A stretch of DNA of 64,000 nucleotides from Rhizobiales bacterium PAR1. Its GTDB lineage: Bacteria > Pseudomonadota > Alphaproteobacteria > Rhizobiales > Beijerinckiaceae. The stretch lies in the NCBI GenBank assembly GCA_002256205.1, contig NKIW01000001.1, positions 62,001-126,000 on the forward strand, in the 5' to 3' direction. Position 1 is the first letter of the stretch; each line of letters begins with the position of its first letter. The notes under the pieces were generated by a model that worked only from the letters and a program-made list of their open reading frames with translations, made no database searches and was not told the DNA's origin. This document shows, one piece after another, positions 42,335 through 48,630 of this stretch. A program made the translations under genes and the position numbers.

Positions 42335-42538
42335 ATGAGCAACGAGCCCGCCACCCCCGCCGCCTACATGACCGTCCGAGAGGCCGCAGCCTTCGTGCGT
42401 GTTCACCCCGAACACCTCAAGCGGCTATGCCGACAAGGGCGGGGCCCGCGCGTGATCCGCCTCGGTCGCGCCTTGCGCTATGCCCGCGCCGACCTCGACG
42501 CATGGATGGCGCAGCACGCACAGGGAGCCGTCGCTTGA
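42335..42538 (+). CDS. AlpA/excisionase-like helix-turn-helix protein
   Basis: A protein of about 67 residues. After a short N-terminus it reads MTVREAAAFVRVHPEHLKRL, a MerR/excisionase-type helix-turn-helix (HTH_17), followed by the wing GRALRYARADLDAWM. Proteins like this act as excisionases or as regulators of integrase genes in islands and satellites. Its stop overlaps the start of the next gene (TTGA), so it heads a coupled gene run. Confidence 0.8.
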   Translation: MSNEPATPAAYMTVREAAAFVRVHPEHLKRLCRQGRGPRVIRLGRALRYARADLDAWMAQHAQGAVA

Positions 42539-43071
42539 CCGACGCGCACGCCTTGGGCGTTCCCGCCGATGAGGACAAGCAGGCCATTCTTCGGGAGCTT
42601 CGGGCCAACGGTGCCATGCTGCGCTCCATCCGCAAGCAGAAAGGCGCGCGGGACGCGCTCAACTATCGGGGCGTGATGGCCGGGCAACCCGACGCCCGCG
42701 ACAATATCCCCGAAGCCGCGCGGGCGGTTGCCGAGTTGCGCCATTCCACTCTGCACCCCATCGACTGGGCTGCCATCTGCCTCGCCGCCATCGCATCCCC
42801 GAAGCTCGACCGCTTCGCGCTCGAACGGATCGCCCTGCACTTGGGTGCGGACGCGGCGGTGCTACAGGCCGCGTTCGGCTGGCTGCCCGCTACCCGCCCG
42901 GCCGGCACGGTTGCCGCCAACCCGTTCTATCAGAACCTCGTCAGGAGCAAGCCCGGCTACCGATTGGCTCGGCCTGAGGCACCGGACCAGCGCGCGGCCC
43001 TTGGGCTCTTCCTCGCGGGGCGTGACCCGGCGCTTTCCGAGCGCATCATCGACGCGAGGCCCGCCGCATGA
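42535..43071 (+). CDS. Hypothetical protein, island operon
   Basis: A protein of about 178 residues with a TTG start that overlaps the AlpA-like stop and has GGGAG upstream. It is mostly helical, with KQAILRELRANGAMLRSIRK near the N-terminus and DWAAICLAAIASPKLDRFAL in the middle. I do not recognise a family. The ORF-track start at 42178 lies in another gene's frame and is rejected. Its stop overlaps the next start (ATGA). Confidence 0.6.
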   Translation: MTDAHALGVPADEDKQAILRELRANGAMLRSIRKQKGARDALNYRGVMAGQPDARDNIPEAARAVAELRHSTLHPIDWAAICLAAIASPKLDRFALERIALHLGADAAVLQAAFGWLPATRPAGTVAANPFYQNLVRSKPGYRLARPEAPDQRAALGLFLAGRDPALSERIIDARPAA

Positions 43072-43556
43072 CTTCAACCGCTCGCCCAGACGAGGCAATT
43101 GACTTCCTCCGAGCCCGCGACCTGCCCGTGTGGCACGTGCGCTGCCCAAATGGGGTCGCCAAGGCACTGCATCCCGACCGGCATAGCCAGATCATCCTTC
43201 GGGCGATGCTGACCGAGACGCCCGAGGCGTATCGCGCGCTGCTTCACTGGCTGCCCGCTCGACACTACGGCCACGACTGGCCTGCGAGCACGCCCGCCTG
43301 TGCCTTCCCTTGGGCCATTGTCCGCTCGCCGCTTGAAGCCGATGCGCGCGGCCCGCTGCCCGACTTCGGCATTCGCCTTGGCGAGCACGTCTGGCGCTTC
43401 CACCCTGTCCGCCACGCCTCGCACGCCGAGGCGATGGAGCGGGCGCACGTCATCGCCGCGACCATCCCCCTCGCCACGGCATGGGACCCTCTCGCCGGGG
43501 TGCCTCTGCCGGGAACGGGCGGCGCGGCGGTTGTTGGGCGGGAGGGTGCAGGATGA
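43068..43556 (+). CDS. Hypothetical protein, island operon
   Basis: A 162-residue protein starting MTSTARPDEAIDFLRARDLP. It is rich in histidine and tryptophan (VWHVRCPNGVAKALHPDRHS, HWLPARHYGHDW), so metal binding or an enzyme role is possible, but no family is recognised. It overlaps the previous gene by four bases. A gap of 118 bases containing a 20-mer repeat separates it from the next gene. Confidence 0.6.
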   Translation: MTSTARPDEAIDFLRARDLPVWHVRCPNGVAKALHPDRHSQIILRAMLTETPEAYRALLHWLPARHYGHDWPASTPACAFPWAIVRSPLEADARGPLPDFGIRLGEHVWRFHPVRHASHAEAMERAHVIAATIPLATAWDPLAGVPLPGTGGAAVVGREGAG

Positions 43557-43647
43557 GGCCGGTCGTCCGCCCCCATGATGCCCAGTCGGAGTGGCCGCGC
43601 CTCCAAACCTCCGCCAGCGCACGGGGTCTCTCCGTTCTCCACCGCGC

Positions 43648-43667
43648 AAGGACGGTGGCGAGGACGG
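43648..43667 (+). repeat. Island 20-mer repeat, copy 2
   Basis: AAGGACGGTGGCGAGGACGG, just upstream of the next gene's start. The preceding CCGTTCTCCACCG pairs with CGGTGGCGAGGACGG to make a stem-loop. Confidence 0.55.
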
Positions 43668-43674
43668 CGCGGCC

Positions 43675-43929
43675 ATGACGAAACCGCACATCCGAGCCCT
43701 GCCGGGCCAGAGCCGCCTGAACGGCGGCGCGCGCCGGGTGGACCCGGCCAAGCTCGCAAAGGCGGAGGTGCGTGCCGCCCTCAAGGCCGTTCAAGTCGCC
43801 CGAAGGGACCACGGAACCCGGCTGACCCGCGCCGCCGAGGGACACGCGACAGACATCATGGCGACCCGCCGCGTCGTGCGCGAGGCGGAGCGCCGATACC
43901 GAGACCTGACAGGAGAGGACTGCCCATGA
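43675..43929 (+). CDS. Small basic hypothetical protein, island operon
   Basis: A protein of about 84 residues, strongly basic and helical (KLAKAEVRAALKAVQVARRD, then RRVVREAERRYRDL). It could bind nucleic acid, but no family is recognised. Start at ATG 43675 follows the second 20-mer repeat. Its stop overlaps the next start (ATGA), so the products are probably made together. Confidence 0.55.
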   Translation: MTKPHIRALPGQSRLNGGARRVDPAKLAKAEVRAALKAVQVARRDHGTRLTRAAEGHATDIMATRRVVREAERRYRDLTGEDCP

Positions 43930-44672
43930 CCACGCCCATCGACACCAGCGTTCCGCTGGACCTGCACCCGGAAGCCCTCGCGCCGCTGGCCGGAACTTTC
44001 GCCCCCGACGACATGCCGGGCAAGATGGGCCTTGCCCTTGGGCAGGCCGCGCTTGCCGAGATGCACGACAGCTACCGCAAGATCGCCACCGCCGCGTCCG
44101 CCATTCAGGAGAGCGAGCACCGCGTCGTCTCGACGCCTGCTGGGCTCCGCGTTGGGCGCGCTGACCTTGGGCCGCTGGTGGATGCCGCCAAGGCTGCTTT
44201 CGACCGCACGGCGCGCGCTGTCGATACTCGGTTGAAGTCGCTTGCCGAGGAACAGGCGGGGCTCGCCAAGCGCATGGAGAGCGTGCTGACCGAGCCGTCG
44301 CGCAGCGCCGTCGGCATCGCGCAAGCGAGCGAGGTGCGGACCTATCTCCGCTCGCTGGAGCCGGGCAAGGCGATGACGGTCGCGCTCGACTCCATGCGCG
44401 CGGGCGACCGCGTGACCGCCGCCGCCGTGCTCACCGCGCCGCCCTACCTCTCCGGGCTCGATGCCGAGAAGCATGGCGAGCTCCGCAAGCTCGCCGCCGC
44501 GACGCTGGAACCCCGGCTCAATGCCGCCATCGACGGGTTGGAACGCATCACGGACCACGTGCGCCGGGCCTCACAGTCCTATGTCGCGCTCTACGCCAAG
44601 GTGACGCGAGCCGCCAATGCCGGGCCGGGCGCGCGGGCTCAGGCCGCGTTGAAGGAGCTTCACAGTGTCTGA
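43926..44672 (+). CDS. Hypothetical helical protein, island operon
   Basis: A protein of about 248 residues starting MTTPIDTSVPLDLHPEALAP. It is predominantly alpha-helical and alanine-rich, with possible coiled coil around FDRTARAVDTRLKSLAEEQA. No membrane segment and no recognised family; length and composition would suit a scaffold or structural protein of a phage-like particle, which is speculative. It overlaps both neighbours (ATGA upstream, 8 bases downstream). Confidence 0.6.
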   Translation: MTTPIDTSVPLDLHPEALAPLAGTFAPDDMPGKMGLALGQAALAEMHDSYRKIATAASAIQESEHRVVSTPAGLRVGRADLGPLVDAAKAAFDRTARAVDTRLKSLAEEQAGLAKRMESVLTEPSRSAVGIAQASEVRTYLRSLEPGKAMTVALDSMRAGDRVTAAAVLTAPPYLSGLDAEKHGELRKLAAATLEPRLNAAIDGLERITDHVRRASQSYVALYAKVTRAANAGPGARAQAALKELHSV

Positions 44673-44865
44673 CGAGCCAATGGTTGAGACCCTGCGGCGC
44701 TATTGCCGCGACCGGGACCGTGACGTGTTGCGGCTTGAGGGAGAGGTTGCGGATTTGCGCAGGGAACTCGACGCCGCACGCACCGCCCCCTCTGGGCAGG
44801 TCGCACCTGAGCCCGAGCCCGCCGATACGATCCTTCACCGAATGCTTGAGGAGCATAGCCCATGA
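44665..44865 (+). CDS. Small coiled-coil hypothetical protein, island operon
   Basis: A 66-residue protein with a GTG start inside the end of the previous gene. The middle part (RDVLRLEGEVADLRRELDAA) is a clear heptad-repeat coiled coil and the rest is Pro/Glu-rich. Family unknown. Its stop overlaps the start of the next gene (ATGA). Confidence 0.55.
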   Translation: MSDEPMVETLRRYCRDRDRDVLRLEGEVADLRRELDAARTAPSGQVAPEPEPADTILHRMLEEHSP

Positions 44866-45290
44866 CACGCAGCATCAAGCCGACGTCCCGCCGCTTCGAG
44901 CGGCAGATGGTCCGCACCGTCACGCAGGGGCGGCAGTTCGGGGACGGACGCCGCTCGCCCCGCGTGGTGCAGGCCGGCACGACCAGCGCCGCGCCACTCA
45001 CCTTGGGCGCTACGCAGACGCAGCACGACATCACGACCGACGGCACGGGCATCGCCCGCGCGGTGCAGGTCGGCACGGCAGGGCAGTTCGCGGGCCAGCG
45101 CAAGCTGGTCCGGCTCGTCACGCGTACGGGCGCGAGCGACACGTTCACGCTCGACGCCGCAAGCCTGCTCAAGCCCTCCGGTGCGCCGGTCACGTCGCTG
45201 ACGTTCAACGCGGCGGGGCAGTCTGCCCTGCTGGAATGGAACGGGCGGCGCTGGGTGGTTCTGGACACCATCGGCGCGGCGCTGGTCTGA
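44862..45290 (+). CDS. Phage-type beta-structured protein, island operon
   Basis: A 142-residue protein with a basic N-terminus and a repetitive Thr/Gly-rich beta region: ATQTQHDITTDGTGIARAVQ, then TFTLDAASLL and LLEWNGRRWVVLDTIGAALV. The ending, with a hydrophobic strand, Asn-Gly-Arg and a Trp strand, resembles C-terminal domains often seen in phage virion decoration or tail proteins. This is pattern similarity by eye, not a family match. Last gene of the overlapped run. Confidence 0.55.
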   Translation: MTRSIKPTSRRFERQMVRTVTQGRQFGDGRRSPRVVQAGTTSAAPLTLGATQTQHDITTDGTGIARAVQVGTAGQFAGQRKLVRLVTRTGASDTFTLDAASLLKPSGAPVTSLTFNAAGQSALLEWNGRRWVVLDTIGAALV

Positions 45291-45366
45291 CCTTCTGATC
45301 GTCTGTCGTTGAGGCGGGCGGGATTTCTCCCGCCGCGCCGGAGGTTTGCCCGCCGCCCTTGGGCAA

Positions 45367-45386
45367 AAGGACGGCGGGGAGGACGG
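45367..45386 (+). repeat. Island 20-mer repeat, copy 3
   Basis: AAGGACGGCGGGGAGGACGG, between two convergent genes and directly after a CTTGGGC copy. The upstream CCGCCGCCC arm can pair with it, so here it may also serve as a terminator stem. Confidence 0.55.
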
Positions 45387-45794
45387 CTAGACGCCTGCCG
45401 TGTCCCAGAAGTCGGGCTCGGAGACACGCCTTGCCGACTTGCGCTTCTTCGCACGGGCCTCGTTCCAAGCCATCTCGGTCAGCAAGCGCCGCGCCTCGCA
45501 CATGGCCTCGCGGTGGTGAGGAAGGGCCGCCGTCTCCCGGGTTCGCCACTTCTCGCCGTCGGCAAGCCGCTCCTCCAAGTCGGCATGCACCATCGCTTCG
45601 GTGCAATCCCACCAAGGCTCGCCGCGTGCCAAGCTCTCGCCATTCAGCACGTTGCGAGCATCTTGAATAATGTCGAGGTGTCCGATGCAGTAGTCTGGCC
45701 CATCGAAAAACATGTTCTCCGAGCGGAAGATCAGGCGTGCGACCTTGGAGTTGCGCTTGCTGTAGATGCCGAAGCATTCGTCATCGTCGCTCAT
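45387..45794 (-). CDS. Hypothetical protein, second gene of an overlapping pair
   Basis: A 135-residue acidic-to-basic protein starting MSDDDECFGIYSKRNSKVAR and ending with a Lys/Arg-rich helix (EARAKKRKSARRVSEPDFWD). The middle part is rich in Trp, His and acidic residues. No family is recognised. It starts inside the end of the upstream gene (ATGA overlap), so the two form a coupled pair, a layout common to toxin-antitoxin or defence pairs but not proof of one. Confidence 0.55.
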   Translation of the reverse strand: MSDDDECFGIYSKRNSKVARLIFRSENMFFDGPDYCIGHLDIIQDARNVLNGESLARGEPWWDCTEAMVHADLEERLADGEKWRTRETAALPHHREAMCEARRLLTEMAWNEARAKKRKSARRVSEPDFWDTAGV

Positions 45795-46060
45795 GCCGAA
45801 CTTCCAGCGTCAGACGTGAGCGAGCTCGCTGCATCTTCACCCAGCGCATCACAGAAGACGGCAAGGTAGGACTGTACGAACTCGTCAGAGCGCGGGTTGT
45901 CATAGTCGTGCCAGTCCACCGAGAGGCTGAGCTTCCAGGCGCAGCCGCCCATGTCGATTGCGCCGCACTGATCGACCTGCCGCTGCCAGATGGCGAGCAC
46001 TGCCGCCAATTCGGAGCCCTCGCCGCTGCCAAGCACGAATGTCACTGGGTATGTCATCAT
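45791..46060 (-). CDS. Hypothetical protein, first gene of an overlapping pair
   Basis: A protein of about 89 residues starting MMTYPVTFVLGSGEGSELAA. It is acidic with a Trp/Asp-rich middle (CAWKLSLSVDWHDYDNPRSD) and probably a small alpha/beta fold. Family not recognised. The ORF-track version is longer at the N-terminus but lacks a good ribosome-binding site; GGAAA precedes the chosen start. It overlaps the downstream gene by four bases. Confidence 0.55.
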   Translation of the reverse strand: MMTYPVTFVLGSGEGSELAAVLAIWQRQVDQCGAIDMGGCAWKLSLSVDWHDYDNPRSDEFVQSYLAVFCDALGEDAASSLTSDAGSSA

Positions 46061-46413
46061 GGTCTTGTTTCCTTCGTCGTCGAAGGTGCCGACCGTGGAC
46101 TGTCCGAGGTTGTGCGGGCAGCAGACGGCCGACACCGGGTTGGGTATCATTGCCGTCTGTGCAGGCCTGTCACCTGCAAGGGGGAAATCGGCTGAAAGCC
46201 GGGACCACCGTTTTCGTGGACCTCTCAGACGCCCAGAGACAAGCACAACAGCCGGGGGCGTTCACATCACCAACATCAATGCAGGCGCGTGAATCTCGCG
46301 CGCGTCGCGAATTTGCAACACCAAGCGTGATCGTCAGGGTGGAGGACCTGAAATCTGATGCGAGCATTGCAGGTTGTGTGGGGAATAACGGGAAAAAGAC
46401 GGCAAAAAAGCAG
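46061..46413. other. Intergenic region of the island
   Basis: About 350 bases. It contains the promoter side of the minus-strand gene pair, several GC-rich self-complementary patches (GGCTGAAAGCC), and at 46388-46404 the motif ACGGGAAAAAGACGGCA, annotated as a candidate arm-type repeat. ORFs listed on either strand here have no support. Confidence 0.4.
46388..46404 (+). repeat. Candidate integrase arm-type repeat (ACGGGAAAAAGACGGCA)
   Basis: Nearly identical to the copy at 48180-48194 (ACGGGAAAAGACGGCA). The two copies bracket the two-gene operon 46414-48008, so they could also be footprints of that operon's own acquisition. Confidence 0.45.
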
Positions 46414-47022
46414 TCAATGAGGTTTCAGTTCGACGTAATCGCCATAACCTTTACGCTCCAACATTCCGCCAATTGAGGCTTCAGCAGCCCGATGGCGAGC
46501 ATCTTCCCTTGCCTGCGCCTCGCTAATCGCAAGCTCAGCGGATAGGCGCAGCAAGCTTATAATACCATTTCCGACACCGATGGCCCTAAAAACAACAATG
46601 GCAAGAGCCATCACAATAAAGGCGTTGAGGATGCGCATCACCTCAAAGGAAGAGCTCTCCAAACCTGCCCAAGCAAGCGGAATCGGCACCACCAGCGACC
46701 ACTCCACCATCTTCCCGACGATCACCAGCAGGCTCGCCACAAGGGAAACCAGAAACAGCCCGATCCAGACTGCCAATTGCCGCCGCAAAGCGTCTCGATA
46801 ATCAATCAGCTTTTTTACCGACAGGTTTCCCGCGCGCAGGACGCTTGCGGTCAAAACCATCGTGGGCAACACCCCTGCCATCATCAGGCCGAACAGCGCA
46901 ATCAGCTCTTGGGTGACTTCCTTGAAAGCCTTGTTCGGAAGCAGCCAAAACGAAAGGATACCGGCGAGCACTATGGCTCCCAGTGTCCAATGCGATCTCA
47001 GGCTGTTCCAAAAATTCTTCAT
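46414..47022 (-). CDS. Four-helix membrane protein of a two-gene module
   Basis: A 202-residue inner-membrane protein with four predicted transmembrane helices (TLGAIVLAGILSFWLL; ELIALFGLMMAGVLPTMVL; LAVWIGLFLVSLVASLLVIV; ILNAFIVMALAIVVFRAIGV) and a C-terminal helical cytoplasmic tail. No transporter or enzyme family is recognised. Its ATG overlaps the stop of the upstream soluble protein (ATGA). A soluble protein coupled to a small four-helix membrane protein is the layout of abortive-infection systems such as lambda RexAB, so a membrane-effector role is proposed as inference only. Confidence 0.65.
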   Translation of the reverse strand: MKNFWNSLRSHWTLGAIVLAGILSFWLLPNKAFKEVTQELIALFGLMMAGVLPTMVLTASVLRAGNLSVKKLIDYRDALRRQLAVWIGLFLVSLVASLLVIVGKMVEWSLVVPIPLAWAGLESSSFEVMRILNAFIVMALAIVVFRAIGVGNGIISLLRLSAELAISEAQAREDARHRAAEASIGGMLERKGYGDYVELKPH

Positions 47023-48008
47023 CCGTCCACATAGCCGTTGCTAACGAAGCTCTTATAGCCCTCATATAGGGCGCGAGCCACATCCGCTGTCTTTAAAAGG
47101 CTCCCCAATGTCTCGACGTTCGCAGGGTAGGCCAGTTTTTCGATTTTCCCGTTTTTCTGACGACCACCCGGTCCCTTGAGGGTCAATTCATCATCGGGAA
47201 TGTTGCGAAGCAGGCGATTTGTGTCATCAATCGTCAGAGACTGCCGCTTGCGCCGCTGGCCTTTGAAGCGAATCTGAAGCGTAACTTCAATTTGGGTATC
47301 GTTTGCGGCGAATTTCTGGATATCGGCCTCGTCCATACCCGCAGCCTTCAACACTTCCAACGCGTTTGTTTCGGCAACGCCACGAGTCGCCGTCTCAACG
47401 GTGGGCAGATGCTGATCGGGCAACAACTGATCCGCCCCTTCGGGCACAAACGGCTTCGGTTTGAAAACGACTTCCTCGACTTGGCTCAACTGCATAGCGC
47501 CACCAGATGCCGTCAATTCTGCAAGCAGGATGACATGCGTCCCTTTCGGAACAGTTGCGGTCGCCTCGGAAAGCAGCCAGCTTAGATAACGCTCTGCCCG
47601 AGAACTGGATACATCAGCCTCGATCAAAACCACGTGGTTGCCGACCGCCATGAAATACAGCACACCGCGCAGTGGCTCATGGCCATCCGGTGGCTTGGCT
47701 TGGGTAAGGTTGTATGCCTTCACCCCAGTCGACAGTTGGAGAAGCGGCAAGTCCGCGCCGGGCTCGAAACGCACGAGCTCTCCGAAAAAGTACTCCGACT
47801 TATCGTCGATGTAGTTCAAAACAAGCGTTCCGTATCCATTGTCGTTGTATTGCCGCTGAGCGGGATTGTCGCCAAGGATTCCAGAGCCATGCGGCTGCTT
47901 GAGGCAGGCTGAAATTGCCTGCTGAAGTGTTTGAGTGCCAAATGAACCGGCAATATCATCCAATTTTCGATACTGAACAGTGACCTTCTTGCGCGCAATA
48001 ACGGACAT
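47019..48008 (-). CDS. Soluble protein of a two-gene module, unknown family
   Basis: A protein of about 329 residues from ATG 48008 (GGAG six bases upstream; the TTG at 48020 is less likely). The N-terminal half is beta-rich (KKVTVQYRKLDDIAG, NGYGTLVLNYIDDKSEYFFG) with VVLIEADVSSSRAERYLSWL in the middle; the C-terminal part has IEVTLQIRFKGQRRKRQSLT and is basic, compatible with nucleic-acid contact. No family is recognised. It is translationally coupled to the four-helix membrane protein. The pair is less GC-rich than the rest of the element and is the cargo nearest the tRNA end. Confidence 0.65.
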   Translation of the reverse strand: MSVIARKKVTVQYRKLDDIAGSFGTQTLQQAISACLKQPHGSGILGDNPAQRQYNDNGYGTLVLNYIDDKSEYFFGELVRFEPGADLPLLQLSTGVKAYNLTQAKPPDGHEPLRGVLYFMAVGNHVVLIEADVSSSRAERYLSWLLSEATATVPKGTHVILLAELTASGGAMQLSQVEEVVFKPKPFVPEGADQLLPDQHLPTVETATRGVAETNALEVLKAAGMDEADIQKFAANDTQIEVTLQIRFKGQRRKRQSLTIDDTNRLLRNIPDDELTLKGPGGRQKNGKIEKLAYPANVETLGSLLKTADVARALYEGYKSFVSNGYVDG

Positions 48009-48173
48009 GGCCAACTCCAAGCTGAATCAATTAAGTCCAATACGCAGCTTGAACCACTTTCGTTGAGCGTGCGAGAGGGCGGAGCCATATCCGCGCATGT
48101 TCTTGTAATGTTCTTGTGCGAATTGTCAACGCCGAGCTTGGCCTGTGGCGTCCGGAGGCAGCAGGCCGTTTTC

Positions 48174-48194
48174 AAAAGACGGGAAAAGACGGCA
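48174..48194 (+). repeat. Tandem candidate integrase arm-type sites, right end
   Basis: AAAAGACGGG followed directly by AAAAGACGGCA, two direct repeats about 55 bases from the tRNA junction. They mirror the tandem sites next to int at 38148. Confidence 0.5.
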
Positions 48195-48245
48195 GGGCGT
48201 CTTGTCGGTTCCCCGGCCTAAATCGTTGATTTTATAGGGAGGAAG

Positions 48246-48321
48246 TGGTGAGCTCGATGGGATTCGAACCCATGACCCCATGATTAAAAGTCACGTGCTC
48301 TACCGACTGAGCTACGAGCTC
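48246..48321 (-). tRNA. tRNA-Lys(UUU), complete
   Basis: On the minus strand it reads GAGCTCG-TA-GCTC-AGTCGGTA-GAGC-A-CGTGA-CTTTTAA-TCATG-GGGTC-ATGGG-TTCGAAT-CCCAT-CGAGCTC-A-CCA. All four stems pair, the anticodon is TTT, and CCA is encoded. Its 3' 46 bases are repeated at the left end of the island and its 5' 40 bases at 48405-48444. It is the only complete tRNA seen in the window. Confidence 0.96.
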
Positions 48322-48344
48322 TCACCGTCTTTCCTGCCGTCCTT

Positions 48345-48355
48345 AAAAGCCGGCA
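48345..48355 (+). repeat. Arm-type-like motif between the tRNA and the 5' tRNA half
   Basis: AAAAGCCGGCA, with TGCCGTCCTT (inverse orientation AAGGACGGCA) ten bases before it. Its similarity to the int-proximal repeats suggests this 84-base spacer belongs to the element and not to the original chromosome. Confidence 0.4.
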
Positions 48356-48404
48356 GAAATCCTAACCCTCTATATGCGCAATGGAAAAACCAATACGCCA
48401 CCCC

Positions 48405-48444
48405 GATTAAAAGTCACGTGCTCTACCGACTGAGCTACGAGCTC
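48405..48444 (-). pseudogene. 5' half of tRNA-Lys(UUU), right relic
   Basis: Forty bases identical to the 5' part of the complete tRNA-Lys: acceptor 5' strand, D arm, anticodon stem 5' strand and anticodon loop, breaking off at ACTTTTAATC. The sequence that follows (GGGGTGGCG) is not tRNA. Together with the left 3' half it would restore one exact tRNA gene across a GATTAAAAGT core. Confidence 0.9.
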
Positions 48445-48573
48445 ACACCAAGGTGAGGGGGCCTGATAGAGTGTCCTGCCCGCCGGGTCAATGCGGCAAT
48501 GCGGTTCTGGTGTGCAAGGCGTGAAAAATCTCCGACCTCAAATCGGCAGGGTCCTGGAAAAAGCTCGAAGCAT

Positions 48574-48600
48574 GAAAAAGCCGGGCTGATAGCCCGGCTG
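48574..48600 (-). terminator. Rho-independent terminator of the BON/LysM gene
   Basis: On the minus strand AGCCGGGCT-ATC-AGCCCGGCT is followed by TTTTTC, 30 bases after the stop of the BON/LysM gene. Confidence 0.88.
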
Positions 48601-48630
48601 ATCCTTGTCTCAAGGGACGCAGCGTTCTGC

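Larger units (their letters stand above)
37965..48444. mobile_element. Integrated element (genomic island) in tRNA-Lys
   Basis: About 10.3 kb bounded by tRNA-Lys fragments. The left edge is a 3' tRNA half; the right side has a complete tRNA-Lys (48246-48321) and, 84 bases further, a 5' half (48405-48444). It encodes a tyrosine integrase next to the left end, an AlpA-like regulator, a compact run of unrecognised genes, a small overlapping gene pair and a two-gene membrane module. Base composition changes in blocks, from very GC-rich (41.5-45.3 kb) to moderate (46.4-48 kb). No replication, conjugation, capsid or terminase gene was recognised; a phage-satellite-like or genomic-island nature is inferred. 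The right boundary is 48245 or 48404 depending on the integration model. Confidence 0.88.

Noticed and set aside
46414-48008. Direct naming of the pair as Kiwa or RexAB
   Set aside because: Only the architecture is similar; no family motif was visible and the gene order differs from Kiwa, so a name would be unsupported.
37965-48444. Full prophage or conjugative element
   Set aside because: No terminase, portal, capsid, relaxase, type IV secretion or replication gene could be seen; only an integrase and one phage-like beta protein support a phage link.
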